Assembly (NCBI RefSeq): GCF_033095965.1
Contig: NZ_AP026801.1
Span: 620,001 to 684,000, forward strand
Direction of reading: 5' to 3'
DNA: 64,000 nucleotides
From: Xylocopilactobacillus apis
GTDB taxonomy: Bacteria; Bacillota; Bacilli; Lactobacillales; Lactobacillaceae
Positions within the stretch are counted from its first letter, which is position 1; each line of letters begins with the position of its first letter. Shown here piece by piece: positions 1-8,169 of the stretch. The notes under the pieces were generated by a model. That model was not told the origin of the DNA and ran no database searches. It worked only from the letters and a program-made list of their open reading frames with translations. The position numbers and the translations under genes were made by a program.

Positions 1-1254
1 TTTAAGAATGAATTTTCTGATATAAAAGGTTTTTTAGATACTAATTTTATTTCCCGTTCTACTCTTTCTCGCAAAACTTCCTCACTTCATGAATATATGA
101 AACATTACGGAATTGGAATTTCATACATCGATATGAAGTTTATAGGTGACGAAAAGAAAATCAGAGAATTTTTATTTATTTTTTATTATTCTCTATTTAT
201 GGGTTATAAGTGGCCTTTTGAAAATGTTTCTTTTTCAGAGGCACGTCAAGTTCTAAATCTATTTAACAATAGTGAATTTTACTATCTTTACTCTAATAAA
301 GTTGACGAATATCAGTGTATTTTCAGAACAGCCATTGCGATGAAAAGAATGCAGGATGGATATCCAATTTCTAGAGCTAGTAGGCTTGACTTAATTATTG
401 AAAATAATAAGTTTTTTAACACTGAAAAAGCTAAGAATTTTGAAATATTCCGCTTATCAAATACATATTCTTTTAACGAAGTGGAAAATTTATTTTTTAC
501 ATTTAATCGAACAATTTCTCCATTCATTAAATCAAATGTTAATGATAATAACTTAATTGAAACTTTTAAGTCGAATAATTCTAAATTGTGGCAGTTTACG
601 GTTAAGTATCTTGAATTTTTGGCAAATGAATACTCACAAGATCTGTCTTCTAAAGTTTTAGAAGATAAGGTGTTTTTATCTAATCTTGTTCGCGTTTTTT
701 ACTCTTATTATGTTTTTATGGGTGATTATCCGACGGTTGGGCGCCTTTTTGGAAAAGAGAAGCACAATTTATCTGGATATAACTCCTTAATTGAACTTAC
801 CCGTTCTTTTATTATTAAAAATGCGGGTGATTATGAAATGCAGGATATTGTTATCAGTAATCGACAAATTGGTGAAGATATCTATCAGCTCTTTTTGCCG
901 GTTATTAGTAAGATATTAACTGCGGATGCAATTCGCGTTAAGCTTTATCTTGAAGATGATATTTTGGCTAGCAGAGACCTTATGACATTTCTATCTGATC
1001 TTAAAGGAATACATATTCTTAGCAAAAAAGATCCGATTGAACTAGCAGATGTTGTTATTACTCCACTTGGACAATTGGATAATCTTCCGAATATTGTTGT
1101 TCCTAAAGATAAGAAAGTTTTATATTGGAATAGCGAAGCCAACGAAAATGAATTTTATCGAATTTATCGTGAAATTCAATTACTTCAGGTTGAACGAACT
1201 AATTCAAGTCAAAAAGAAGTCAAGAGTTATCCAGATCAGAAAGAATTAGCTTAA
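1..1254 (+). CDS. Mga-like transcriptional regulator, 5'-truncated by window edge
   Basis: The reading frame is open from base 1, so the ATG at 97 is internal and the true start lies outside the window. The residues before that ATG include TNFISRSTLSRKTSSL, which reads as a helix-turn-helix recognition region of the Mga/PRD type, followed by YGIGISY. The rest is a helical 'Mga-like' body and a C-terminal part (around 944-1180) that resembles the EIIB-like end of such regulators. Family proteins are about 480-500 residues, so roughly 70-100 residues are missing on the left. Such regulators often control adjacent surface or sugar genes, but the target lies outside the window. A bidirectional terminator follows. 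The family call rests on pattern only. Confidence 0.6.
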   Translation, partial: FKNEFSDIKGFLDTNFISRSTLSRKTSSLHEYMKHYGIGISYIDMKFIGDEKKIREFLFIFYYSLFMGYKWPFENVSFSEARQVLNLFNNSEFYYLYSNKVDEYQCIFRTAIAMKRMQDGYPISRASRLDLIIENNKFFNTEKAKNFEIFRLSNTYSFNEVENLFFTFNRTISPFIKSNVNDNNLIETFKSNNSKLWQFTVKYLEFLANEYSQDLSSKVLEDKVFLSNLVRVFYSYYVFMGDYPTVGRLFGKEKHNLSGYNSLIELTRSFIIKNAGDYEMQDIVISNRQIGEDIYQLFLPVISKILTADAIRVKLYLEDDILASRDLMTFLSDLKGIHILSKKDPIELADVVITPLGQLDNLPNIVVPKDKKVLYWNSEANENEFYRIYREIQLLQVERTNSSQKEVKSYPDQKELA

Positions 1255-1266
1255 TTTAAGCAATAT

Positions 1267-1312
1267 AAAAAGGATTGAAATGAGGAGTCTATCCTTCATC
1301 TCAATCCTTTTT
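1267..1312. terminator. bidirectional rho-independent terminator
   Basis: The inverted repeat AAAAAGGATTGAAATGAGG (1267-1285) pairs with 1293-1312 around a 7-nt loop. It has A- and T-runs on both outer sides, so it can stop both the Mga-like gene and the converging lepB. Confidence 0.85.
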
Positions 1313-1324
1313 CTTATTCATTAG

Positions 1325-1912
1325 TTAGAAGAATCTGAATTTATTAAAAGGCCAATAACGAACAAAAATTTTTCCGGTTAAAGAACTTCTTTTAAGAAAG
1401 CCAAATGATCTTCCGTCGTGAGATACTGGGCGGTTATCACCCATCACTAGGTATTCTCCCTTTGGCACTCGATCAACGTGAAATAATTGTTTAAGCGTGA
1501 AATCATTAGTATATTGAGTTTGGTTGGCTCCATAAGTACTGTTGAATTGAGCAAGTCCTTTTTTTTCTTTACTTGCACTAAGATATGGTTGGGCAATTTT
1601 TTTGCCGTTAATATAGAGTTGATCGTTTTTAGATTCAACTTTATCTCCCGGTAAACCAATAACTCGTTTGATGTAAAGCTGATTAACTTTATCAGGAGCT
1701 TTTAAAACAACAATATCGTTTCTTTTCACTTTAAAATTTCTGGCAGAAAGAAGTCTTTCGCCGTTGTATAGGGTAGGTTCCATTGAAGGTCCATTAACGA
1801 CATCATTACCAATCACATAAGTTAAAAGCAGCTGGGAAATTATTAAGACAATCCCAAAGAGAATCATAGTCTGAAAAAAGTTAGTGAAACTTTTGTTAGT
1901 TTTTGAATTCAT
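1325..1912 (-). CDS. lepB: signal peptidase I
   Basis: This membrane-bound serine protease removes signal peptides from exported proteins. One N-terminal transmembrane segment (residues 14-36) is followed by the catalytic Ser box GPSMEPTL (Ser43), the Lys box IKRVIGLPGDK (Lys82) and the family box MGDNRPVSHDGRSFG near residue 157. The length of 195 residues is normal for Gram-positive type I enzymes. It is a single-gene unit transcribed towards the Mga-like gene. The start ATG follows AAGAGGAACGA. All catalytic residues are present, so it should be active. Confidence 0.93.
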   Translation of the reverse strand: MNSKTNKSFTNFFQTMILFGIVLIISQLLLTYVIGNDVVNGPSMEPTLYNGERLLSARNFKVKRNDIVVLKAPDKVNQLYIKRVIGLPGDKVESKNDQLYINGKKIAQPYLSASKEKKGLAQFNSTYGANQTQYTNDFTLKQLFHVDRVPKGEYLVMGDNRPVSHDGRSFGFLKRSSLTGKIFVRYWPFNKFRFF

Positions 1913-2039
1913 TCGTTCCTCTTAAAAATAGTAAAATTTATCTTTCATATTATACCGCAACTAATCTTTCTACGTTACCGGTATTTATAAAATGTATTAA
2001 TAAATAAGAAAATTATAATCGAAGCTGATAAAATCAAGA

Positions 2040-2060
2040 ATACAGGAATTCTTTGTTAGC
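2040..2060 (+). promoter_or_regulatory. candidate XRE operator, copy 1
   Basis: The sequence from 2040 to 2060 shares 18 of 21 positions with 2717-2737. Both contain ATTCTTTGTTAGC and both lie 40-60 bp upstream of a start codon (XRE gene at 2100, next gene at 2793). This copy is the less symmetrical of the two. An autoregulatory operator is inferred from position. Confidence 0.45.
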
Positions 2061-2099
2061 TAAACTTAAAATTTTTAGTACTTTATAGAAGGCAAAATA

Positions 2100-2693
2100 A
2101 TGGAATTTAATAAAAGATTACAAAACCAAAGAAAACTTTTAAATCTAACTCAAAAAGAAGTTGCGGAAAATCTCCACGTCACCCAACAGACAATTTCTAG
2201 TTGGGAAAATGGGCGTAGTTATCCTGATCTCGATTCTCTAATCAATCTTAGTGAAATGTATCAGGTGTCGCTTGATGTTTTGTTAAAAGAAGATGCCGAA
2301 TTAAAAGATAGCATCGAAAAAAAACAGGTAATTCACGTAATTAGACGGATTCACATTTCATTACTTGTGGTTAATTTAGGGTTACTTTTAATTGACCTTA
2401 TCTATTTATTTAATGATAAGAAGCAGGATGCTTCAGTGTTAATCTTGCTGGCGGTAATGTTAATCAATAGTTTTGCATTAGTTTATATCAGCTTTTTTAT
2501 GAGATCCCAATTATTTAATAAACCTCGTTTAAAACTTAGCAGGTATTCCTGGCCGATTCTTATATGCTTTTGGATCTTAGGATTAATTTTATTTTTTTCT
2601 CCAGTATCAAAAATTTTTAGTGGCTTTTTAATTGGTGTATTAATAATTTTAACTTTTGCATTATTTCTTAATCAAAAGAATTTGGAAAATTAA
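2100..2693 (+). CDS. XRE-family regulator with C-terminal membrane helices
   Basis: Residues 5-58 form a Cro/CI helix-turn-helix, with LTQKEVAENLHVTQQTISSWE as its core. Four hydrophobic segments follow (about 82-102, 112-133, 147-165, 168-190), so the DNA-binding domain is tethered to the membrane. The 197-residue size suits this class. Proteins of this kind usually control an adjacent transporter or resistance gene; here the next genes encode a small membrane protein and a NatAB-type ABC exporter. The start is preceded by AGAAGG. A sequence motif upstream recurs before the next gene, suggesting one operator controls both units. The inducing signal is unknown. Confidence 0.8.
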   Translation: MEFNKRLQNQRKLLNLTQKEVAENLHVTQQTISSWENGRSYPDLDSLINLSEMYQVSLDVLLKEDAELKDSIEKKQVIHVIRRIHISLLVVNLGLLLIDLIYLFNDKKQDASVLILLAVMLINSFALVYISFFMRSQLFNKPRLKLSRYSWPILICFWILGLILFFSPVSKIFSGFLIGVLIILTFALFLNQKNLEN

Positions 2694-2716
2694 AATTTTT
2701 TGCTGTTAAACCAAAG

Positions 2717-2737
2717 ATACAAAGATTCTTTGTTAGC
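2717..2737 (+). promoter_or_regulatory. candidate XRE operator, copy 2 (perfect palindrome)
   Basis: Bases 2719-2733 read ACAAAGATTCTTTGT, a perfect palindrome with 7-bp arms around a central T. The site lies 55 bp upstream of the small membrane protein and ABC exporter genes and repeats the motif at 2040-2060. Its symmetry and position suit a dimeric repressor, inferred to be the XRE protein encoded between the two copies. Confidence 0.5.
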
Positions 2738-2792
2738 AAAAATTGGTCTAATTTCTTATTCTTAAAATAACTAATTTTGTGAGGATAAGGAT

Positions 2793-3149
2793 ATGAATGA
2801 AGAAATAAAAAAAGATGCCGCTAAAGTAATGAGGTCGAATATCATAATTTTAATGGGATCAAATATGTTTTTATTGTTTGTGGTTTATATGATGAGTAGT
2901 ACTAAGATCGGTGCGATAATTTCTCTTGTTTTGATCGTCGATAGCTTAATTACAATGCGTTTAACTAAATTTACGGAGGATAAGCTTGATCAGCCAATTA
3001 AAAAAATGAACGGGATAGTTCAAGCTATTTTAATTGCGATGTGGATTTTTTGCATTGCTTTTTTAGGTGCTCATTCTTTATTTGTGATATTATTCGTTGG
3101 AATTACTGTAATAGGATCTTTTTTGTTTTATATTAAAAGATGGATTTAA
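2793..3149 (+). CDS. small membrane protein of unknown function
   Basis: The protein has 118 residues and I do not recognise a family. The N-terminus is short and charged (NEEIKKDAAKVMRSN), followed by hydrophobic segments at about 15-33, 37-53, 72-91 and 94-113, giving four likely helices. The start has a strong ribosome binding site (GAGGATAAGGAT). The ABC exporter ATPase starts 21 bp downstream, so they are probably co-transcribed from the operator-containing promoter region at 2717. It may be an accessory subunit of the exporter or part of the XRE regulatory circuit; the sequence does not decide between these. Confidence 0.7.
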   Translation: MNEEIKKDAAKVMRSNIIILMGSNMFLLFVVYMMSSTKIGAIISLVLIVDSLITMRLTKFTEDKLDQPIKKMNGIVQAILIAMWIFCIAFLGAHSLFVILFVGITVIGSFLFYIKRWI

Positions 3150-3170
3150 CTAAATTTTAAAGGGGAACTA

Positions 3171-4061
3171 ATGTTAAAAGTAGATAATGTTAGCAAGTCT
3201 TTTGGAGACGTTCAAGCATTAACTGATGAATCATTTGAGGTTCACAAAGGAGAAATCTTAGGTTTAATCGGGCAGAATGGTGCTGGAAAAACAACAACTT
3301 TTCGGATAGTTTTAGGTTTAATGAAACCTGATTATGGAAATGTTAAGTTCGATGATCAAAAGGTTGATGAAGAGGTTTTAAACAAAATTGGTTATTTACC
3401 AGAGGAAAGAGGACTTTTTCCGAAAATGAAAATTGAAGATCAAGTCGTTTATTTAGCTGAACTTAAGGGTCAATCTCGACAAGTTACAAAAAATAAAATT
3501 GACGAATATTTTGAGAAGTTTGAAATTAAAGGTAAGAAAAACGATAAACTGAAATCTCTTTCGAAGGGAAATCAGCAGAAAGTTCAGTTAATGGTAACTT
3601 TAATCCATAATCCTGATTTTATTATTTTTGATGAACCATTTTCAGGTCTTGATCCAGTTAATGCTCAAATTTTTCGTGATGCAATTTTAGAAGAAAAAGA
3701 AAAAGGAAAATGTATTATTTTTTCAAGTCACAATATGGATAATGTTGAAGAACTTAGTGATCGCATCATGATGTTAAAAAACGGGAATACAATTCTTAAT
3801 GGAACGGTTAAAGAAGTCCGAAATAGTTATGGTCGTATTAAGGTCTTTTTAGAGTCGCAGTTAACTGCTGAAGATCTAGAACAAATTTCTGGCATAAAGG
3901 ATTTGAAAGAAAAAGATGGTCGTTTTGAAATTACTTTAAGCGATCCTGAGGTCGGTAAAGAAATTTTAGCTCAGGCTCAAGCCAAGGGAAGTTTTCAAGA
4001 ATTTTCTCAGCAGCCTTTATCATTAGACGAAATCTTTAAGATTAAAGCGAGGGAAAACTAA
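3171..4061 (+). CDS. ABC transporter ATP-binding protein, NatA type
   Basis: This is the ATPase subunit of a NatAB-like exporter. Walker A is GQNGAGKTTT (residues 34-43), the signature LSKGNQQKVQ lies near 130, Walker B is FIIFDEPFSGLDP near 150, and the switch His is in SSHNMDNVEE. A C-terminal domain of about 80 residues, typical of NatA/DUF4162 ATPases, follows. The stop codon overlaps the start of the permease gene, so the two are translationally coupled. Related systems export sodium ions, drugs or peptides; the substrate cannot be read here. The upstream XRE gene probably regulates it. Confidence 0.88.
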   Translation: MLKVDNVSKSFGDVQALTDESFEVHKGEILGLIGQNGAGKTTTFRIVLGLMKPDYGNVKFDDQKVDEEVLNKIGYLPEERGLFPKMKIEDQVVYLAELKGQSRQVTKNKIDEYFEKFEIKGKKNDKLKSLSKGNQQKVQLMVTLIHNPDFIIFDEPFSGLDPVNAQIFRDAILEEKEKGKCIIFSSHNMDNVEELSDRIMMLKNGNTILNGTVKEVRNSYGRIKVFLESQLTAEDLEQISGIKDLKEKDGRFEITLSDPEVGKEILAQAQAKGSFQEFSQQPLSLDEIFKIKAREN

Positions 4062-5311
4062 TGAACAAACTAAAAGTGGTTTTAAAAAATGTTTTAATTC
4101 AAAATTTGAAATCTCCCATTTTTATTTGGATGTTAATTTTTCCGATTTTAATTGGAGCTGTGGTAGGCATCGTTGGTAAGTCGAGCTCTGATCAAGCAAA
4201 AGTAGCAGTTATTTCGTCTAATGACTCTTTAGCTAAATCTTTTTCTCATTTTGATTCGGATGATACTAAATACATTACTAAATATGATGATCAGAAATCT
4301 GCTAAAAAAGCTCTCATTGATCAGAAAATTGACGGTTATTTAGTCCTGAAAGAACAAAAAGGGGAAATTGCTGCTTTTCTCTATAATACCAATCAAAGTT
4401 CCAAGATTTCCGAGCAGGATATTCAGTTAGCCGTTAACCAAATCGGTTTAAGCGTGAAAGCTAATCATCTTAATTTACCACCGAGAACTTTGAAAAAAAT
4501 AGTGACGCCGATTGAATTTAAACAACATACTAGTATGGTCAGTAACCATCAATTGGTGACTCAGGATCAAAGTAAATTAATCATAAAAATGGTAGCAGTA
4601 ATGGCGGTATCGTTTATTTTCTTCTTTTTAATGATCATTTACATGACTCAAATGGCAACAAATATTGGGCGAGAAAAAGGCGAACGGGTCATGGAAGTTA
4701 TTTTATCGAGTACTAATGCCAAAACCCAGTTTTTAGGCGAAGTTGGCGGGGTGTTTTTAACGATGGTGGTCCAAATTTTAATTTATTTGGCGATGATTTT
4801 AGGATTTATAAAATATTTCCAAGTCACCGATGGATTCAACGGAATTTTAAAAGATCTTAATTGGGGTCTGGTGTTTAGTCCTGAAATGATTTACACACTA
4901 ATTTTTGGAATGATGGGTATTTTTATTTACCTAGTAGTGGCGGCAATGCTGGGAGCTTTAGTTTCTAGTATTGAACAAGTCAATCAGGCTATTATTCCGC
5001 TCATGGTTCCAGCAATGATAGCTTATATTTTAATCTTTGCTTCAATTGGCGGTGGACTTACGACGATTACTAAAATTTGTGCATTTATTCCTTTTATTTC
5101 TCAGACTTTAATGCCGTTTTTACTAGTTCTAGGAAAAGTGACCTGGCTTGAAAGCATCGTTTCAATTCTTATTTGTTTAGCTGCAACAGTTGTAATATCT
5201 TTAGTTTCTGCAAAATTATATCGTTCAAACGTTTTGGTTTATTCTCAAAAAGGAGTTTGGGATTCATTTAAATCATCGCTTTCCCTTAGAAAAAAGGCTA
5301 AAATGAATTAA
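4061..5311 (+). CDS. ABC transporter permease, NatB type
   Basis: This is the membrane partner of the preceding ATPase. One N-terminal helix (about 17-38) is followed by an extracytoplasmic region of about 130 residues. Five or six helices lie between 172 and 400, with the cytoplasmic motif NIGREKGERVMEVILSSTN near 207, which is characteristic of ABC-2 (NatB/YhaP) permeases. The length of 416 residues is normal. The first base is shared with the stop codon of the ATPase gene. The substrate is unknown, and the ThrE-type genes downstream start 28 bp later and may be read through. Confidence 0.86.
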   Translation: MNKLKVVLKNVLIQNLKSPIFIWMLIFPILIGAVVGIVGKSSSDQAKVAVISSNDSLAKSFSHFDSDDTKYITKYDDQKSAKKALIDQKIDGYLVLKEQKGEIAAFLYNTNQSSKISEQDIQLAVNQIGLSVKANHLNLPPRTLKKIVTPIEFKQHTSMVSNHQLVTQDQSKLIIKMVAVMAVSFIFFFLMIIYMTQMATNIGREKGERVMEVILSSTNAKTQFLGEVGGVFLTMVVQILIYLAMILGFIKYFQVTDGFNGILKDLNWGLVFSPEMIYTLIFGMMGIFIYLVVAAMLGALVSSIEQVNQAIIPLMVPAMIAYILIFASIGGGLTTITKICAFIPFISQTLMPFLLVLGKVTWLESIVSILICLAATVVISLVSAKLYRSNVLVYSQKGVWDSFKSSLSLRKKAKMN

Positions 5312-5338
5312 ATAATTTCAATTTGGGGAAGTTTATTC

Positions 5339-6103
5339 ATGCAGTCAGATCTTAATTATGATTATATTTCGCAGGTTCTCTTAAAAGTTGGGAGAATTAT
5401 GATCGAAAATGGTGCTGAGACTACGCGAACTGAGGATACAATGAAAAGGATCGCAAAACAAGCAGGAGTTTCGGATTTAGAAGTGTTTTCAACTTTAACA
5501 GGGATTGTGATTGGAATTAATAAAGTTGATAAAACCGCAGTAATTCAAATCTATTCGAGAGCAACCAATATGGAGCGAATAGTCGCAATAAATGATTTAT
5601 CCCGCAAATTTACAGCTGGCAAAATCACATTTAAAGAATTAGCTTGTGGTGTAGATCAAGTGGAAAAATATGTTCCAGACTTTCCGTGGTGGCTTAAAGG
5701 AATCTCTGCGTTTTTGATTAGTGGTGGTTTAATGATCCTTTTTTCTCATGCAACGGCTAATTGGGGTGATTTTATTCCAGCCGGAATTATTGGCATGTTA
5801 GGATTTTTAATGTCATCATTTTTGCACCGTTTTTATGAAGTACAGTTTATTAGTGATTTTGTAGCCTCTTTTTTGATAGGTATTTTGGCGGTAGTCTCAT
5901 TAAAGTTGCATTTAATTGTCAGTTTAGATGGAGTGATTATTGGTGCGGTAATGCCCTTGGTACCCGGAATCGTTATTATGAATGGTCTGCGGGATATGCT
6001 TTCAGGACACTTACTTTCGGGATTATTACGATTTCTTGAAGCCGTCTTAACATTTATTTTTATTGGTGCAGGTCTTGCCCTAGTTTTGAGGTTCTTTCGA
6101 TGA
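5339..6103 (+). CDS. threonine/serine exporter family protein, ThrE N-terminal type
   Basis: This protein corresponds to the first half of the ThrE exporter (ThrE_1 domain). The cytoplasmic part has the family sequence MIENGAETTRTEDTMKRI (about 20-38) and a region ending CGVDQVEKYVPDFPWW. Five hydrophobic segments follow from about residue 118 to 253. Family members export threonine and serine or, in related VjbR/YjjP proteins, dicarboxylates. In Firmicutes the exporter is split into two genes, as here. The next gene overlaps by 4 bp and supplies the second half. The substrate is inferred only from the family. Confidence 0.82.
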   Translation: MQSDLNYDYISQVLLKVGRIMIENGAETTRTEDTMKRIAKQAGVSDLEVFSTLTGIVIGINKVDKTAVIQIYSRATNMERIVAINDLSRKFTAGKITFKELACGVDQVEKYVPDFPWWLKGISAFLISGGLMILFSHATANWGDFIPAGIIGMLGFLMSSFLHRFYEVQFISDFVASFLIGILAVVSLKLHLIVSLDGVIIGAVMPLVPGIVIMNGLRDMLSGHLLSGLLRFLEAVLTFIFIGAGLALVLRFFR

Positions 6104-6549
6104 TAATGGAAATTTTAACTAACTTAATTTTGAGTTACATTGGGAGTGTCAGTTTTGGCATTATTATCAATGTCCCTCATCGTTTATTAAATGCAGCTGG
6201 ACTTACAGGAGTTTGTGGCTGGATGACGTATTTACTATTTCATGATTTAAATTTAGGAATCTTTATTTCTAATTTTATGGGTGCACTTGTAATAGGACTT
6301 ATAAGTTATCTTTTTGCAAAGTACAAAAAAGTTCCGATTCTTAACTTCAATGTTTCAGGTTTAATTTGTTTGGCACCGGGTGCTTTAACTTATAAAGGAG
6401 TTCACGATACAGTATTTAATGGAGTGAATTCTGGGTTAAATGTTGTTGTTCGAGTAATGATTGTAATTTTAGCTTTGGCTGTCGGTACGATGTTGAGTCA
6501 GTTAATAGATGAAGCTTTTAAAAGAATCATCAAAAAAATCCGTGCTTGA
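6100..6549 (+). CDS. threonine/serine exporter family protein, ThrE C-terminal type
   Basis: This is the second half of the split exporter (ThrE_2, DUF3815-like). It has 149 residues with hydrophobic segments at about 4-24, 29-46, 52-70, 77-95 and 116-136, and the family-like stretch FNVSGLICLAPGALTYKG. It overlaps the first-half gene by 4 bp (ATGA), as expected for subunits made in equal amounts. The stop codon lies inside the promoter of the structured RNA that follows. Confidence 0.82.
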   Translation: MIMEILTNLILSYIGSVSFGIIINVPHRLLNAAGLTGVCGWMTYLLFHDLNLGIFISNFMGALVIGLISYLFAKYKKVPILNFNVSGLICLAPGALTYKGVHDTVFNGVNSGLNVVVRVMIVILALAVGTMLSQLIDEAFKRIIKKIRA

Positions 6550-6574
6550 TTTAAAGTATAGTAATTGATAAAAT
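6546..6574 (+). promoter_or_regulatory. sigma-A type promoter of the structured RNA
   Basis: TTGATT (6546-6551), a 17-bp spacer and TAAAAT (6569-6574) give a good vegetative promoter that overlaps the stop codon of the exporter gene. Transcription would begin near 6581, exactly where the closing stem of the RNA starts. Confidence 0.6.
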
Positions 6575-6580
6575 ACGATT

Positions 6581-6722
6581 GTGCGATGAGTCGATGGGGT
6601 ACGTATGTACCCTTTCAGCAGGTTGCTTGCACACCTCGGGAAGAGGAAGCAAGGATTAATAGTCTGCTTAAGAAATTAAGTCCTGCACATAGTTCAAACC
6701 TTTGTGTTTGAGCTTTTTTTTT
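6581..6722 (+). ncRNA. structured RNA of unrecognised family (or leader/attenuator)
   Basis: No plausible coding frame covers this stretch, but it folds well by eye. GUGC (6581-6584) pairs with GCAC (6685-6688) and closes a multi-branch structure. Inside it are a perfect hairpin GGGTAC/GTACCC (6597-6612); a long arm with CAGCAG (6616) against CUGCUU (6664), CUUGC (6626) against GCAAG (6649) and CCUC against GAGG with a GGGAA loop; and CUUAA-GAAA-UUAAG (6667-6680). A terminator follows at once. This could be a free small RNA or a riboswitch-like attenuator for the gene at 6756. I could not match it to SRP RNA, 6S RNA, tmRNA, T-box or a named riboswitch. Confidence 0.6.
6691..6722 (+). terminator. 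rho-independent terminator of the structured RNA
   Basis: GTTCAAAC (6692-6699) pairs with GTTTGAGC (6706-6713), followed by nine T. It ends the structured RNA 34 bp before the next coding region. Confidence 0.85.
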
Positions 6723-6755
6723 AGAAAGTTTATAGTTAACTTGAGGTAAATTAAA

Positions 6756-7220
6756 GTGGAGATTGCGATTTTAGAAGCTAGTAAATTAATTGAAGAAGAA
6801 AAATACTTTTTTGAAAAAAGAGATTTATTGTTAAAAGAATTTATAAAAGATGATCAAAAGCTCATTCAGAAATCGTTTGAGACAGTAAAAAATAATTATG
6901 AGAAAAACGGTCTCGCAATGTATCAGTTTGACATTAGCGATTTGGATGACTTAAAAGTTAATGTTTTTTCAAATATAATTAATTTACCGTATTCATATGC
7001 GAACAAGTATGCTGAATTTTTTTCTGACGGTTCGAAGGCAGAAATTAAGTTTTATTTTTCAATCGAATCTCCTTACGTAAATAAATCTAAACTTTGGATT
7101 GCCGAAATTAATAATTTAGATGAGAATGTTAAAGTCATTGAAGAATGTTTGGGACAAGCTAAACAAAATCTAACTGAAGATAAAAAGGAACTGTCGAATG
7201 AAAAAATCACAAAAAAATAG
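6756..7220 (+). CDS. hypothetical helical cytoplasmic protein
   Basis: The protein has 154 residues and no recognised family. It starts at GTG with TTGAGG 8-13 bases upstream. The first 60 residues are strongly helical and charged (EEEKYFFEKRDLLLKEFIKD), and the C-terminus is lysine-rich. There is no signal peptide or membrane segment. Its last 23 bp overlap the start of the next gene, which implies translational coupling with the membrane-anchored protein and the zinc-ribbon protein that follow. It may be a cytoplasmic partner of that envelope module; no function can be assigned. Confidence 0.65.
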   Translation: MEIAILEASKLIEEEKYFFEKRDLLLKEFIKDDQKLIQKSFETVKNNYEKNGLAMYQFDISDLDDLKVNVFSNIINLPYSYANKYAEFFSDGSKAEIKFYFSIESPYVNKSKLWIAEINNLDENVKVIEECLGQAKQNLTEDKKELSNEKITKK

Positions 7221-8169
7221 CTTAATGGCTTTAGCAATTATTTTAGTTGCGTTAATTTTTTTAGGTGGTTCCTTTATGGCTGGATCAAAGTTAAAGCATT
7301 TGCGAGACCATAAAAGGGTTCAAACAATGTATCACCTTTTGTCTACAAAGGGGAAACTGCATACTGAACGTAACTCGTATACTTATTTAACAGAAATAGG
7401 AAAAAAACGACTTCAGTCGAATCTGACTTTTGATAAAAAAGGACTGCCTGATGATACTTTGACAGCTTATTCGGAAGAAAAACTATATTTAATACCTTAT
7501 AACTATGAAGGACAAATTAAACTGCCAGATAATCCTAAAAAGGGACAAAGGCTCTATTTTAAAGCACCTTTTCCGCTGACAGTAAATGATAATCTAGAGC
7601 TAGTGATTTATTACAAAAATAAGACAGTTCATTATGATTCGACTAACGTTTTAACCAAGAAAAAGAAAAAAAAGAATGTGGGATTTATCTATCTTGGTGA
7701 AAGTTCTGACAGCAAAGGAGAACTAATTGACGATATAAAGCTCATTAAGAATCAAGCTGACGAAAAGGTTAGATTTAAAATTGTTAATTTTGAACGTTCA
7801 TATGATCGTCCTTCAGAAAAAAGTTTTAAAAAACATCCCAATTTATTTTATACGAATAAACAATTACTAGATCATCCAAAAATTTCTTTAACCGTCGGTT
7901 ATCATGAGGACACATCTAAATTTAGATGGGGGTTTAAAGATTATCCAGAAGATAACTTAAAAGTTAAAGTTATTTCGAATAAAGTTAAAAATTATGAACG
8001 GAAAATAAAATTCGAAATGCAGCCACAAGGGAAACTTTTAACTGATTTAAAAAAAGATAATAATAAGACATATGAGTTCAGTTTGTTATATAATGGATTG
8101 GTGATAAGAAACCAATATTATATAACTAATAACCTTTCATCTCTTTCGAATTTTAATAATGGAAAATAA
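7198..8169 (+). CDS. membrane-anchored extracellular protein of unknown function
   Basis: The protein has 323 residues. A single N-terminal transmembrane segment (about 9-29, LMALAIILVALIFLGGSFMAG) is followed by a lysine-rich extracellular part of about 290 residues without further hydrophobic helices or cysteines. A short basic run, KKKKKKN, near 155 splits it into two parts, which suggests two beta-rich domains. The overall plan resembles TcaA/YvbJ-type envelope proteins, which pair a zinc ribbon, a helix and extracellular domains. Here the zinc ribbon is in the next gene, which overlaps by 11 bp. The function is unknown. Confidence 0.65.
   Translation: MKKSQKNSLMALAIILVALIFLGGSFMAGSKLKHLRDHKRVQTMYHLLSTKGKLHTERNSYTYLTEIGKKRLQSNLTFDKKGLPDDTLTAYSEEKLYLIPYNYEGQIKLPDNPKKGQRLYFKAPFPLTVNDNLELVIYYKNKTVHYDSTNVLTKKKKKKNVGFIYLGESSDSKGELIDDIKLIKNQADEKVRFKIVNFERSYDRPSEKSFKKHPNLFYTNKQLLDHPKISLTVGYHEDTSKFRWGFKDYPEDNLKVKVISNKVKNYERKIKFEMQPQGKLLTDLKKDNNKTYEFSLLYNGLVIRNQYYITNNLSSLSNFNNGK

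Noticed and set aside
6616-6660. Apical part of the small SRP RNA (GGGAAGAGGAAGC resembles GGAAGGAAGC)
   Set aside because: The very conserved GUCAGGUCCGGAAGG context of Firmicutes SRP RNA is absent and the symmetric internal loop does not form; the pairing is CCUC/GAGG and CUUGC/GCAAG with a different loop.
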